The notes beneath the pieces were generated by a model. It saw only the letters and a program-made list of their open reading frames with translations, searched no databases and was not told the origin of the DNA. The translations under genes and the position numbers were made by a program. A DNA stretch of 64,000 nt from Selaginella tamariscina (Eukaryota; Streptophyta; Lycopodiopsida; Selaginellales; Selaginellaceae): the NCBI GenBank assembly GCA_003024785.1, contig PUQB01000123.1, positions 337,479-401,478 on the forward strand, in the 5' to 3' direction. Every line of letters begins with the position of its first letter. Positions within the stretch are counted from its first letter, which is position 1. This document shows, in pieces, positions 39,864-52,689 of the stretch.

Positions 39864-40323
39864 ATATATAAAAAAGTAGATACACATACGTAGATATGAA
39901 ACAAGCATAATTGTAAACACATAGACACACCACTTTCAGTAGCAACGATATTACCTACGAACAAAATGTGTATGAAATTATTATATGATATACTCTCAAA
40001 TAATAAAGAATAATATATACCTGGTTCGTGATATCATAACCGAAGAGTCTGTATGAGCACACACACACCACGAATACATTAATATTGATAAGTGTTACTT
40101 CGTTGACACTCTCTCTCTCTCTCTCTCTTCTCTCTTCTCTCTATCTATATATATAGATATAGACACACACAGTACTACACGCGTGTATATGCATAGTTTT
40201 AATCAGATACTAATACAAATGGATATCTGTTGAATACACGTGCATCTATAAACAGATGATAAACTGATCTCATATTGACACATTTATAATTTTAAACTTA
40301 CAGGTATATTATACACTCTAAAT
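38424..40323. other. AT-rich spacer with microsatellites
   Basis: No gene seen. ATAC and AC repeats lie at 39808-39856, and CT runs lie near 40110-40142. The VPS3 gene ends at its right edge. Confidence 0.6.
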
Positions 40324-43300
40324 TCAAACTGGAGTCAATTCCCGATGTTTCAAGCACTGCATTCAACAAAACCAACAAAATCATAATAACAATAATATGA
40401 AATGTATATTATGTTTGTTTTATATTATACATTGATTAGATAACTTCTATATACTTTAGCTTACAGTAAGCGCTCTCTCTCTCTCTCTCTCACGCACACG
40501 CACACACACACATTAAACTAAGTAAATAAATGAAGTAGACTATAGAGTAAATATAAAATTGACATACCTTGAAGCAAACGATAGAGTTGTTTGGATAAAC
40601 TACAAACGGCCTTGTTCCAATACGTGCATTGCATGAAGAGCATATACTCTCCACCGTTATCTGAATATTCCGTGATTTCTCAGAGAGCTTTGCCACTCGA
40701 GCTTCAAGATTAACCCCTTTCATTAAGTATTTTGCAATCTACATTACAACAATGTGAATGTCTTAGCATAATATGTGTACAGGTATAGACACGTATATTA
40801 TATATCTTGTACGTAGTATCCATGTACCTTTAGTATGTGTAGAGTACAAAATCACACACACACGCACACATACCTGGCCATGACGATGTCATGCACCCGA
40901 GCTCTGAGCATTCTCACTAGAGACTGATAAGCTACGGGAAGAGGTATATCTGATGGTAAAGCCTGCAACCGTAATAAGGTTCAGTATTTGTATATGAATA
41001 ATTAGCGTGCCTAGATAATATAACATAAACAATAATCAGATCAATTATGCATATTAAAAGCTGAATATAGATAGTAAAAGTTACCTCCAATACTTGTATA
41101 GGATCTAATCCAGGACATGTTTTTTAGCAGACGTATAACATGATGTATATTGCCCTCGTTGCCCAGATATATATGGAGAAGTCTGCATTAAACTATCATA
41201 AACACATGCAGGCATAGCTTGTAGTATATGGATTACTGTATGTAAGCGTCTGGCCCCGAGCTCAGCGCAGTACTTCTCCGCAGCATCACTGTCTTGAAGT
41301 TTGCTGTATAGAAAATAAATAACAAATATCAATTTTATATAGATGCATATAAACTAATAAGTTAAGCATGAATTGTTTTATATGATAATGAAAACAGACT
41401 TACATTGCCAATATCTCCAATGCAAGAGCTTCATTTCCTTGCTCATGTGTAGAATTGCCTGCATAACTCCATCAGCGTCTATACATATTACACACAAGAT
41501 GTTATATTTTGTATATATATGTGCACATACACGCACGCACCTGTTCTCTCCAGAGGTTTGTACCCCGTATTAAGCCGAGAACAGCACCAGCATCGCACTT
41601 ATTAGAGCTTTCAAGAAACATCTGAAAAGATGCTCGAGAATCTTCTGTCGTAAGTGCTGAATTAGCAAAGATACCAAGTTCAGTGTGAATAGTTGGATCC
41701 TCCGAACCCTGGTCTTCTATAAGCCACTGCAAGTACCTAACCCTCATAATAAGTATACATCTATGTATGTAGTGATATATGTGCCTGTATGTAAATATAT
41801 GTGTGCATAATATATGATATATCACCTCTGGCGGATCAGCGTACAGTCTGGTTTGAGTGCTGCAGAACATCATCTACAAATGATTGAAATTAAAATCATC
41901 AGCTTAATTTGAACCTATGTTAAATTATATGGATAACCTGCTGGAAGAAGTTCCTTTCGTTTTGAAGATGTTAATACACGCAAACCGGTTTCTCCATCCA
42001 TATCAATCTGAAACATTTAAACACATACATATATATACATAGTTATATGCCCTACATGCATGTGTATATATAAAGGTTAATATATATATGCTTTAAGTGT
42101 GTATATCTAAGTGTGTGTGTGTGTGTGTGTGTGATACAGATAACATTTACACACGTCGATTACATAGGTCTGAAACATTAGACTCGCACACCTATAAATG
42201 TAAAGCATATTTAAGTGTATATGTGTACATCTATATGATATCAATACATACAATCAATTTATACACATATGCACATGCATACACACACGTACGACACGAA
42301 CCCAGAGTATATGGTGAAGGACAATATTCGAATCCGAGCACGTTTCTAAGACCCTTGCTGCTTCAGTCGTAGCCACACGACCCAGATGATGCAAGATATT
42401 CCCAGACTTGAAGTGCAGATTCCAGCATATTCTTGCTTTCGTATAGCAGTGCTAAAGCGTGAAAGTTCCCAGAATCTCTTAGTAAGGCTTCACCTCGTCC
42501 TACAACAAGCATGTATTGTATGTATGTATATATACAAAGAATATATGTATAGATATGACACAATAGCCTACCAAAAGGCAGAAGTTGCTTGATGAAACAA
42601 GTTCTTTCTAGTTGTTTAGTGAATCCTAGTTCTATATATAACTTCATCAAAACTTGTCGATTGCTTCTTTCACTGTCGAACTTAAATTTTTCTCCTTGTT
42701 ATTTCCCAATATCTGAAAATACGTAAGTCATGAGAATAGGATGTATATTAGTAGGTACATACCTGGCAAAATTCTGAGATGCTTTGAGAATATACTGATT
42801 AGATAGCATTTCCTACTTGGTGTATCACCAATAAGTGGATCTTTAGACAGAGAAACAAGAGAAAATAGCCCGTTTTCAATCACTGTACGTATAGGATGTG
42901 GAGGTGAATGAAGACCCCAGTAGCGTTTACGAGGTACCTAATATAATAGCACTTAGTATAATATATATTATACATACCATATAGTTCTATTGCATAACTA
43001 TATAATTATACGCACTATACATCTATATTTATGGAGGGAAAGATCATTTAGTCGACGTATGTGCAATGTGTACCTACGTATTTTTGCATATGTCTGTGTA
43101 TACATGTACCATGTATGTGTTTAGGGCTCTCTCTTCCATGTGTGTGTGTGTGTGAAAAATAACAATTGATATAATAATAAGTACCATGGCCCTCCAACGG
43201 GATGTTAAAGAGGGAAAAAATGGAAATAATTCCATAGGCTCCACAATCTCAGACTGCAAAAAAATGATTAACGGCGTCTTCAAAACGGAGATCAGATATA

Positions 43301-46300
43301 AGCAGAAAACCGGCTTCTGCGTGCACCATAGACAGCCTGCTTTTCACGGTATGTTCGTCTCCGCTGACGGTATATTCGTCTCCTTTTGCCAGGTTCACTG
43401 CTTCGGTATACTGTTTCTGCTTCAGAAGCTCTTTGAGTTGGTCCTCAATAGAGATGTGTATTAAACAGGACACCTGCGAAATAAAATAAGTGTGTGTGTG
43501 TTAAAATGTACAACACTGACTTATCACCTTTTGCAATAACAACTACGTTTTCATTATCATCCTCCACAAGGCAGGGTCCAATATTAGAGGTACCATAAGC
43601 AAGAGTCTGTAAAATAATGATAACAAATAAATAGTTAACTATTTATATAATACAACATATGTAATTGTATAATAGGATATTATATACATGGCCCAAATAG
43701 ACATTAACTATTACAGCAACATAAATTTTTATGAAAATATGTATTGAAGGTTATATGGAGAATTTTTCCTATTTAAAAAGAATACGATTAAAAAAGAGAC
43801 CTGAACTTTGGAGCCGGTTTTAGTGTGAAATAACTCCACAACGCCCTTATTAACAACAAGGGCATAAGGGGAACTTTGGCAAACTGCGTCAGGAATCCCA
43901 GAGAATACCAAACTCCCTCCTACGGGGTTTCCCAGAGAATTCACAAGAATCCAGCAATGTCCATCACTATAAGCACCTCTTCTTCCTTCGGAATGCCTTC
44001 AATAGTGGCTTCCATGGCTCTCTACCGGGAATGAGAACATCCTACAACATATACATCAGATATATAACCATGTAGATGTACACTTCATATTCGTGTCAAT
44101 GTGTGTCTGTTATGTTAAATGCTATGTATAAATGTAAGGTGCCAGTCCTATATGTATATGTATGCATGTATGTTTTATATGTGCAGCACTAACCTGGTTG
44201 CTCGTCCTCTATGAGGAAGTAAAGCACACACTCAAGACTCGTAGCAATAAAAATAGAATTTTTAATCCATACAATTGCTTGTGGATTGTCAATCCCCGTA
44301 ATCCTTAATTACTGTGAGGTTTGTCCCACCTGTGTGCATAACTCCAATCGATTACAACAATAATTGTACGTAATAGACATTAACACTAAGGTAATCCTAT
44401 ATAAGCCTTTTGTAATTGCCTATGGTTCCAGATATATGTATGTATGTAAACATGATGTACTATTATACACACACACGCACACACAAACGCACGCACCTAC
44501 CTGAAGCTCGATTTTCCTTTTCTTGTTGCCAGGACAAAATTTCAAAAAGCGTAATTTTATTCTTCATGGCCACTGATAAATGTGCTCGTTCATCTGGAGT
44601 ATTCACATTCGTTTTAGATTCGAAGTACATTCCACGAGCAATTGTCGATACACCTCGGCAATTCGGAAGCTTTCCAAGCAATGCTAATGAGCTTGAATTT
44701 ACCATCACAACCTATCAATAAACATATATATATATATCGTGCGTGTGTGTGTGGTGTGTGTGAATAATAGAGCAAATGTACACATTATATAGAGTGAAGA
44801 TGCTAATACACACATAGATTCATAATATTCAAACATAAATGTAAATACACGTACCGGAAACACATACAAACACATAAAGCCATATACAACTGCCCATTGA
44901 TATTACGTAGCTATAAGATGTGTATAAAATGGATGATACAAGCATATAAATTTGAAATACAATCTATGGTGATTATCACACACACACGTGTGTGCGTGTG
45001 CATCTACATTACACATGATACATATATGTACCTGGTTATCCAGAAGAGCAGCTATTTGTCCAATGTTTTCGAGTATGCACAAGGAATCAACAGAGGCTCG
45101 TCCTAAGCATTTCTGCGTTAACAGCGTGAGTTCGGTTTTCTGTCGCTCTGGTGAAGAAGAAATATTCTTGGAATCTACAGAGGAGAGCATATTTCTAGAA
45201 TCGATCGAATCTGCATCGGATCCTGAGCTAGGCGGACGTGAAAGTTCTTCCCTTGAGGGAGAAGGCGAATGCCTTGTAGGAGTTGAAGGCTGCCCATAAA
45301 GATAAAGTAAGTCTGTGTAATATAGACACATTTCTGTGTGTTCATATGAAGTAATGGAAAGTAGTTACAATAAACTATTATAATCATTTATACTATGTTG
45401 TTCCGAATTATACGCGAATATATAACAAACGGAAAAGAAAAGTTATGGATGTACATTTTAATAACCTCTCGTGATTAGGCATGATAATTATATGCCTGCA
45501 GTTTAATCAATCATGTGCAGGACCTTATATTGGCATAAACACATCACATATTGTATACATAAACATACATACAAAATGACAAAGCTAAGACACTTACAAT
45601 TATACAAACTAATATATGCGTGTAGTGGTGTGTGTGTGTGTGTGTGTGAGCGCGTGTGTGAGAGAGGAGAGAGAGAGAACATTTTCATAGAATTCCAGTA
45701 GCTATTTCTATAGGTGTCCTGTCTAACATGATAAATTAAGAGGTATATACAAGGAGTTGTAAACATATTTCTTTAATATAATGCTTGTAAAAACATATAT
45801 AACTGCATACAAGATGGTAACTTGCAAAGAGCCAATTATAAAACCGTGAAGCTCTATATCATACTAGTACCGGATATTATGATACACGTAAATGTGTATT
45901 AAGCGCACGAGCACACGCGCACACACACACACACACATCAAAACATGGAGAGACAGACAAGCAGAAGTAAGAGTATAAATACTGGTTTATATAGAAAAAC
46001 TTTCCTTTTAAAATGTGCATACAACACACACACACACACATGTGTGTGTGTGTGCGTGTACATTGTGTACAAAAAATGTATATACACGTACCTGGAGATT
46101 ACGTGAGGGCGAATTCCTCAGTGGACGGATCCGAGGAGCAGGATTAGAAGAGGTTACTGGTGTAAGCAAAATTGAAATAATTCATATATAAATACAAACG
46201 GCGTATGTGTGTATTCGTCTGTGTCACACACACGTACACGCACCCGCACGCACGACATACATGGGGTTCCAGTTTCCAATTGAATGCAAGGAGATATCCA

Positions 46301-46452
46301 GTGTCTGTGCCGAGGAAGATCGACACACATGATTCACTGATTCCTTTGGCGACGGCGAGTGAAGAAATGCGGCATGGCGGGATCGGAGCTGACCTTAGCG
46401 GAAATTCCTCCACTGCGACCTTCATCGCTTTGCGCTCCACTGCGCCATCCAT
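40324..46452 (-). CDS. VPS3: VPS3-type CORVET tethering subunit (TGFBRAP1/VPS39 family), about 19 exons
   Basis: VPS3 homologues are CORVET subunits that tether endosomes for vacuolar transport with Rab5-type GTPases. Start at 46452 (MDGAVERKAMKVAVEEFPLR). Exons, minus strand, approximate: 46452-46257, 46156-46092, 45289-45032, 44711-44501, 44329-44194, 44041-43801, 43606-43528, 43473-43185, 42937-42763, 42713-42573, 42499-42290, 42008-41937, 41872-41826, 41740-41540, 41480-41402, 41305-41086, 40962-40876, 40740-40570, 40356-40324. The N-terminal beta-propeller (CNH) part contains GNPVGGSLVFSG. A helical repeat region follows (FEDAVNHF, VPRKRYWGLHSPP, LQDSDAAEKYCAELG). The C-terminal Vps39-type zinc domain has CSSC and CFKC, the second cysteine pair being completed across the last intron. 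Single-base frame breaks occur in several exons, often in homopolymers (43259-43265, about 41121-41126). Confidence 0.88.
46022..46056. repeat. (CA)n/(TG)n foldback in a VPS3 intron
   Basis: A run of CA units passes directly into a run of TG units, forming a near-perfect self-complementary stem of about 16 bp. Similar CA/TG foldbacks lie at 44982-45003 and 6885-6918. Confidence 0.85.
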
Positions 46453-46465
46453 CACTCCTCCTCGA

Positions 46466-46512
46466 GAACCCTAAATCAGGGGACCATAACCCTAAATTTA
46501 TGAACCCTAAGG
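46466..46512 (-). promoter_or_regulatory. Telobox-like cluster at the VPS3 start
   Basis: Four AACCCTAA-type motifs (near 46468, 46488 and 46502 plus a degenerate one) lie within 60 bases upstream of the VPS3 ATG. This mirrors the telobox placement at FLN1. Confidence 0.55.
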
Positions 46513-46699
46513 AAAACTTATATGTATATCCACACAGCTGGTAATATATTTACAGGTGTCGCGTGTATGTATCCATGCGTATATATGCTTGTTTATTCAG
46601 CCCTTGCACTAAGAGAATAATTTACCGGATTTGAACGTTCAAAGTCTTTCTTTAATTACAAAAAAGGTATATTCCTGTTCAAGCTGTTGTTGGCATGGA

Positions 46700-48870
46700 G
46701 TTAATAAATCCATTCTGATTTTTGTTAACTTTCCCTTCTGATGTAATCTGACACTCAAACAGAAAAACCAAATAAATAAATAAAAACAAAAATAGAAAAA
46801 TAATTAATTAATTAAATAAAAAAGAACTTTAGAATTCCTATGCATGAAAACCCGAGAAACAGGTTTGCTTTTGCATATTCCTGAAATCCTCCTGCATTCA
46901 GGTATGTGAAATTGCTTCAAGAACACCTACATTTCTTGCCAGTCCTGATATCCTTCAAGAAGACACAATGTGGGATTCATGGGGCGAGTTATGGATTCGG
47001 TGGTTAGATATGGATTGTGGTAAAGAATGGGATCCTTGGGTGCATTAGCAATCGGATTAAGCGCGGTTTTGTGGTGTTCCTGTTAATCCTTGCAGCAGAG
47101 ATATACTACCTCATTTGTTGGAAAAGAACAAGGAATAGCTCAGCACAAAGGATTAATCTGTTGCAGGAGGATGAGGAAGAAATGGAGCTTAGGGAGGTGA
47201 GTGTCATAGCCAACAGGAACGAGGGATTCCATGGGGACCTGTCGAGCACCAAGCTGTTCCGGTTGTGTCCGAGGTGGACACCGATATGGGCCACTACATG
47301 ATGGGTCCGGCGAGATTCCTGTTCACAATCCGGGAGGAAACTAAGGAAGAGATTGAATCTGAGACGGTCAAGTCTCGAATGGGTCGGTAGATTTCACAGT
47401 TTACGAGGTGGGCTGGTCTGTCTGAGCCAGGGACACCGTTCTTGACACCGCCGTCATCTCCGTCTGTGCTTGGGACGCCTCCAGTGACGCCTTCTTCTCC
47501 ATGCTCTTCAGCGATTAGGACACTGGCGAGGGAGCCGCCGGTATATGCTTCGTCTCCCGGTCGGAGTTTGTTGTATAGCAACCGAGAATGCAGCGGACCA
47601 CGATGATGATGTTGCTGCACTCCGGCACGTCGCCGCCCGGAACACCGCCGGCGGCGTACCGCACGCCGCCCACGCATCTGTACTCCCGCGTTTGTTAGTG
47701 AGGATTCGGATTCTTTTTTTTTAAACATAACGAATATTATAAATAAATCCATTAATACATTAAAATGAATTGTAAATAATTTTTAAACCCAACTCGTAAA
47801 TTTATTATTAATATATATATATATATATATAACATTAGGAATGTATGTACACACAGATATTTAGTAATTTAATAAGATTTTATTAACCAGATGTATACCC
47901 TGGATCACTAAGCAGCTGGATACACACAAATTCATAATAAAAATCAAAACATAATACATATATTATTTAAATCTAATATAGCATATGCATGTACTGTTTT
48001 AGGTTGTTGTCGGTGTGTTACAATGCACAAGACACTAATGCGAATCCTTATATATTAACTATTATATTAGCACCGTAACTAGTGTATAATGCTAATTGAC
48101 AATTTAAGTAATAATTTATGTGATAATATTAATATATGAGATTTGATATCTAAATAAAAACTCATTCTAATGTATGACATCTCGTACACTTCAGGGAACA
48201 ATAAAATATTCTCATGTGCGCGTGTCATTTACGTATATATGTATTATATATATGTCCACGTGAGTACACACGCATACACAGTGTTGTTGCTTTGGTTATA
48301 AGAGATAATCATATATTAATAATTATTAGTAGAATGTATATACGTGTATTTGTCTAACATATTCTAAATTAGTTCTTCATATGAATGTTACACTAGTACA
48401 GGGCTATTCACCAGATTTTACTTAAATTATTAATTATTATTAATTGTTAGAATGTCAAGTATCTTCAGTCAAACAACATTTTGTGTTTTCTTAATATTTT
48501 TAATTAAATTCTATATGAATGGTTTATTTAAATAATATTTAAAATTTTTTAATTAAAATATTTCGATGTTCCTAATACTTCGAACAACATAGAACGCCAA
48601 ACCCAGGTCCTTTACAGAATACATGCAATTCACTGTTTATCTTTCTAATTTTGAAAAGTCTTAATTTGGTGTGAATGACATAATCATTTAAATTTTTCAT
48701 CTAAGTCAAAACTTATATAAGAATTTTGTGTGGATTAAATTAAGATTTTAAGGTGTTGTGAACGGCCCTTATCTAACTTTGACTTTTGTTAAAGTTACCA
48801 TGCATGTGCGTATCATGTGTTAATAGTACACTTCAAATATATTTATTGTATATACATGTATATAAAACAT
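46700..48870. repeat. Right arm of the large inverted duplication
   Basis: Inverse match to 6190-8115. It contains a second membrane-protein gene and matching non-coding stretches on both sides, including ATATTAATATATGAGATTTG (48127-48146) and TTCTTCATATGAATG near 48373-48387. Similarity resumes at the FLN1 exon scrap at 49312-49395. The pseudokinase gene of the left side has no counterpart. Confidence 0.8.
47029..47700 (+). pseudogene. Small membrane protein, right copy (frame broken)
   Basis: Inverse duplicate of the gene at 7184-7851. The start MGSLGALAIGLS is present at 47029, but one base is missing in the TTTTG stretch near 47069, shifting the membrane segment (VVFLLILAAEIYYLICWKR) into another frame. 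A second shift follows the NRNEGFHGDLSSTKLF segment near 47260. FLFTIREETKEE (about 47314-47350) and SEPGTPFLTPPSSPSVLG (about 47425-47478) are better preserved than in the left copy. The tail is again frame-shifted. Either copy could be the functional one if the shifts are assembly errors. Confidence 0.6.
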
Positions 48871-49311
48871 GATGTTTACGGTGAAGATGACATAGTATAT
48901 TACAATGAAATTCTAATTTTAATATATTTTTTAAAATATATAAATATAAATTAAAGTACAATTTCCAGACGTATAAATATATAAAATATGCCATATAGGA
49001 ACCTTTATCAAAAAAGAATAAAACAGATATATATGATTTTATATAGAGTTTATAATATTAACCTCAAATTTATCAAAATAATTAAAGTATGTTTTTTAAA
49101 CGATCAATTAATCGTAGTTAATTCATAATTAAGCACCTCTTAGTTCTTGAGCATCTGTAGAAAAGAAGAAAATATAAGGCCTGTTACTGGAAGAATCCCA
49201 TGTTGGTCTGTTGCTGACATGTGACATCTGGGACATACAGAACTACTGTTATTATTTCCCATAGATTTTCTAAGGAAATTTATCAAGAAACACCGCGCGT
49301 GCACGCACACA
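48871..49311. other. AT-rich spacer within the right arm
   Basis: No gene. In the mirrored layout this short interval stands where the pseudokinase gene lies on the left side (4511-5529). Confidence 0.5.
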
Positions 49312-49395
49312 CCTGTTCCATATTTGAGTGAGTGAGAACATGTCTTCTGTGAAACTCCCATTGTTCACTGTAATATAATACCTGCTGCGATAGCA
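49312..49395 (-). pseudogene. Fragment of the last FLN1 exon
   Basis: On the minus strand it reads AIAAGIILQ-like sequence followed by the FLN1 tail. At DNA level GCAGCAGGTATTATAT, ACAGTGAACAATGGGAG and CTCACTCAAATATGGAACAG align with FLN1 3958-4075. The part encoding the IRGFPTESAAQNL segment is deleted or replaced. It is the outer remnant of the inverted duplication. Confidence 0.75.
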
Positions 49396-50278
49396 AAACA
49401 TTAGAGATGCCACGAACATTATTAAGATTGCATGTGTATACGTGTGTGGTGTGTGTAACACATATGCAAGTGTAAAGTTTAGCTTATTTATTTATATGAT
49501 TGTTTAAAACATTATGCATGATATAGTGTTCTTAATTCTTATCATCTGAATTGTGAATATTTGTATAGAGTGCATTCTTTTTTAAAATAACATGTGATTC
49601 ATACTTCAACTTTCTTAAATTATGTAATGTACATAATTATTTTCTATGTGATACTGTACTCACCATCGTACATTCCTGGCATACGTGATAAACGCTTATT
49701 CGTAAGTTGCCATACACTTCATATAATAAAGTTTCATGCCATGCCAACTTCGTCCATGTTAAAATCGCTGTCCTCAGTCTTTCAAACATTTCTATCTGTC
49801 AAATGGATGTTAAGAACTAGTGTTGCATCTCAATCAACCCCAACCATTGAGGCTTCAATTTTAAAACATTTAATCCACAATAAACTTGTATGAATATTGA
49901 TGAGTTAGTGGGGAGTAGTGGTTTAATGTTATTTAGTTTAGATGTAATTCTAGTTGCTTCAATTCCTCTCAGAAGGTGAAACACACACTCCTTGATTAAG
50001 GACATGAATTTTTTAAATCAAGCATTGCATAACTTAATGAGTTCACTAGCTCATAATAAACTTTTACTTTTCCTTATTTTATGCAAGTTCCATGTTCATC
50101 GTCACACCATGAAAGTCGTGAATTGATCGTCAATCTTTACTTCCAATTTAAGATCGCCATCACAATATTGAGTTAAGTACTCTTACTAATTAGAATTTGC
50201 CTCAATATTCAACTCTAAATCCAAAAATAATGGATTTAAAACATGTGCAGCACCATTAAACACATTTTTTTATTATGT
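49396..50278. other. AT-rich intergenic DNA
   Basis: No gene recognised. A CA-rich tract lies near 49432-49462. Confidence 0.5.
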
Positions 50279-51000
50279 TTATTCCATGATAAAGGATTTA
50301 ATATCTTTTAGTTTTTCAGCCTTCGTGATATAATATGCTACCATCTTATTCATGCCTTCCACCACTTTAAAAATCAAGTCTGAAATCACACTTTCAAAGT
50401 CAGCATGTCTCAACACCTTCAAAATTGGAGCAACGAGTACTGAGAACTCATGACACTTCAACCAAAATGCCTCTAATAGCACTAGATGTTGTAACTCCAT
50501 GCTCTTGGCATCGACAACCACTTGGAGTTCTCCTATTGATCACTCATTACCATGTGTTGCAAGCCTCCATGATGACTGGATCAAAAAGCTTACTTAAGAT
50601 AATAAAAGTATAAGCAAATGTGTTAAAGCAAGCTTCAATAGGCATAAACATTAAAACATTATAAATAGTTAATCTTTTTTGGTGATGAAAGACATAATAT
50701 CATTAATGGATTAATGGGTTGTTCTCAACCCAAAACAAACAATTAATATCCTTTAAGAAACATTGTAAATATAACATTCATTTCAAAATTTTAAGAAATT
50801 TCTTTTGCATAAGTTAGCCCATTGCAACACAATTTGAAGCATTATATGTAACATTTTTCATATTTTTCATATATACATTGAGAACGATCAAACTCAATTG
50901 TTCTCACAAACCATGCACCATATTTTTCCACTCTCCTATTATTTACAATATTAAAAAAAACAACATCATGAATTGAAGTTGCCATAAAATTAATCATGGA
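50279..51000 (-). pseudogene. Decayed hAT-type transposase (DUF659-like)
   Basis: The minus-strand open segment 50521-50279 contains ILKVLRHADFESVISDLIF, resembling the 'PLVRVLRLVD..KPAMG.IYEAM' stretch of plant hAT/DUF659 transposases. Upstream on the same strand (about 50810-50870) the piece VTYNASNCVAMG resembles the 'VTDNASNYVAAG' motif of the same family. Order and spacing fit, with stops between. Inactive. Confidence 0.5.
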
Positions 51001-52689
51001 TCAATACTTAATGTTGGACCAATCACAATTGTGCAAGTATACATTACCCATCCTTTTTAAAATTGTTAAGCTTATCTTTATAAGTTTATTATGGTACTTC
51101 AATTGTTTTATACGTAGCATCTCATAACAAATAATGTGATTATCAACACATATACCTACAATTTGCATGCAATGGCATTGTTAACATCACTAACACACGA
51201 ATTCTTAAAAAGTGTTTAAATTTTTTCAAAGAGTGGTTCACAATATGCCAAGGACGTTTGATAAGATAGTCCACTTGCAAATACCTATGTCTATGTTCTT
51301 ATGGAATATGAAGCAATAGAGTTTGCTATAATTTTCTAAAGCAAATTTTCAATTTGAACATTAGTTGCACTAGTTAAAACTCCTTTACATGTAACAAAAT
51401 AATTTTACACATTTCCAACGACATTCTTTTAAAATCTCTACTATGCAAATGGCTACTCCTAGGCCTTGAACTCCTCCAAAATGAGAGTAGATTCTTTGTG
51501 ACACATCATTAAAAACTTACTGCAAAACTTACAAGTCCAATAATAAATTTTTAATACATGAGTGCCTTTATGAACATAATCTCATATAAGATTCTTTAAG
51601 ATTTATATGTTGTGGCAACAATGACTTCCTAAATTTCTTTAGAGTTTTTTTAAGATTTACTAATTGGGGCATTTGTAGATATATGAAAAATGTGTCATAC
51701 GCGTATGATGGTAACTATTTGTGATATACCATAACACATTCAATGTATATTTATAATGAATGAGAATTTATGTGTATTATAATAATATTACTCTTGTTAT
51801 TAAATGTTTAAAATTATGTTATTAAATATTATTATATTTTTTAAACATGAGCATCTTGAATGTTTTCATGATAATTTTTCATTTTATTTTAGAATCACTA
51901 TGTCTTCTTGTAAAACTGTTTTCTAATGTAAGTAAGTTAATGCTATTATTTTCAAATTTGAATGTTTTAAATATTTGTAAACCTTATTTTATTCAATAGC
52001 ACATAGTAGTGAGACTAATGCAATATATATCAAACTTTGTAATTTACATTATTTTTCATATTTTATTGATCTTGATAAAACATACCTTAATATGTGTACA
52101 TATCAAGATGCAAGTTGTAACTAAAGTGGGCATGATACGTGAAAATGGGAATATAAAATAAATTACTAATTAATACTTAAGTTTTAATTATTAATTAATC
52201 ATTTAATTAATATGTAATTAAGCCTTAAATATTAATTAATTAATTAATTAATCCTTCAATAACCTTACTTAGTAAGGAATATTCCTAAAATATCTTAGAA
52301 TATTCATATTATTCTAAAAATAGTTTACAATAATGAAAAATACTATCAAACATAATTACAAATGAAATCATTTTCTTATCAACATGTTAATTTTTTATAA
52401 ATACTTTCTTCCTAACATACAGAGAAATCTTCTCATTTTGTCTAAATCATCACTCTCCGGATTAATCAAATCATTTTGGTCAATATCTTGATGTTGTTGC
52501 CACCACTAACACTCTCACGAATGCAATTGGGAGTTGCCATCCTTGTTAATACATAAGATGTGATAAGAGAAGGTCTGCATAAAGGCTCATCTAAAAACTG
52601 ACGTTCCTTAAGAATAATATTATAAAGCGCCCGGTTGCTATCCTTCATTTTATAAAATTCAAAATCACGAGAAAGAAAAGCTTCAGGAA
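51001..52689. other. AT-rich DNA, probably old transposon debris
   Basis: No readable coding sequence. It includes an ATTA-rich simple stretch (about 52170-52255). A short minus-strand open segment at 52466-52648 has no recognisable features. Confidence 0.5.

Noticed and set aside
39720..39920. Short tyrosine/valine-rich open frame
   Set aside because: Produced by AC and ATAC microsatellites; not a gene.
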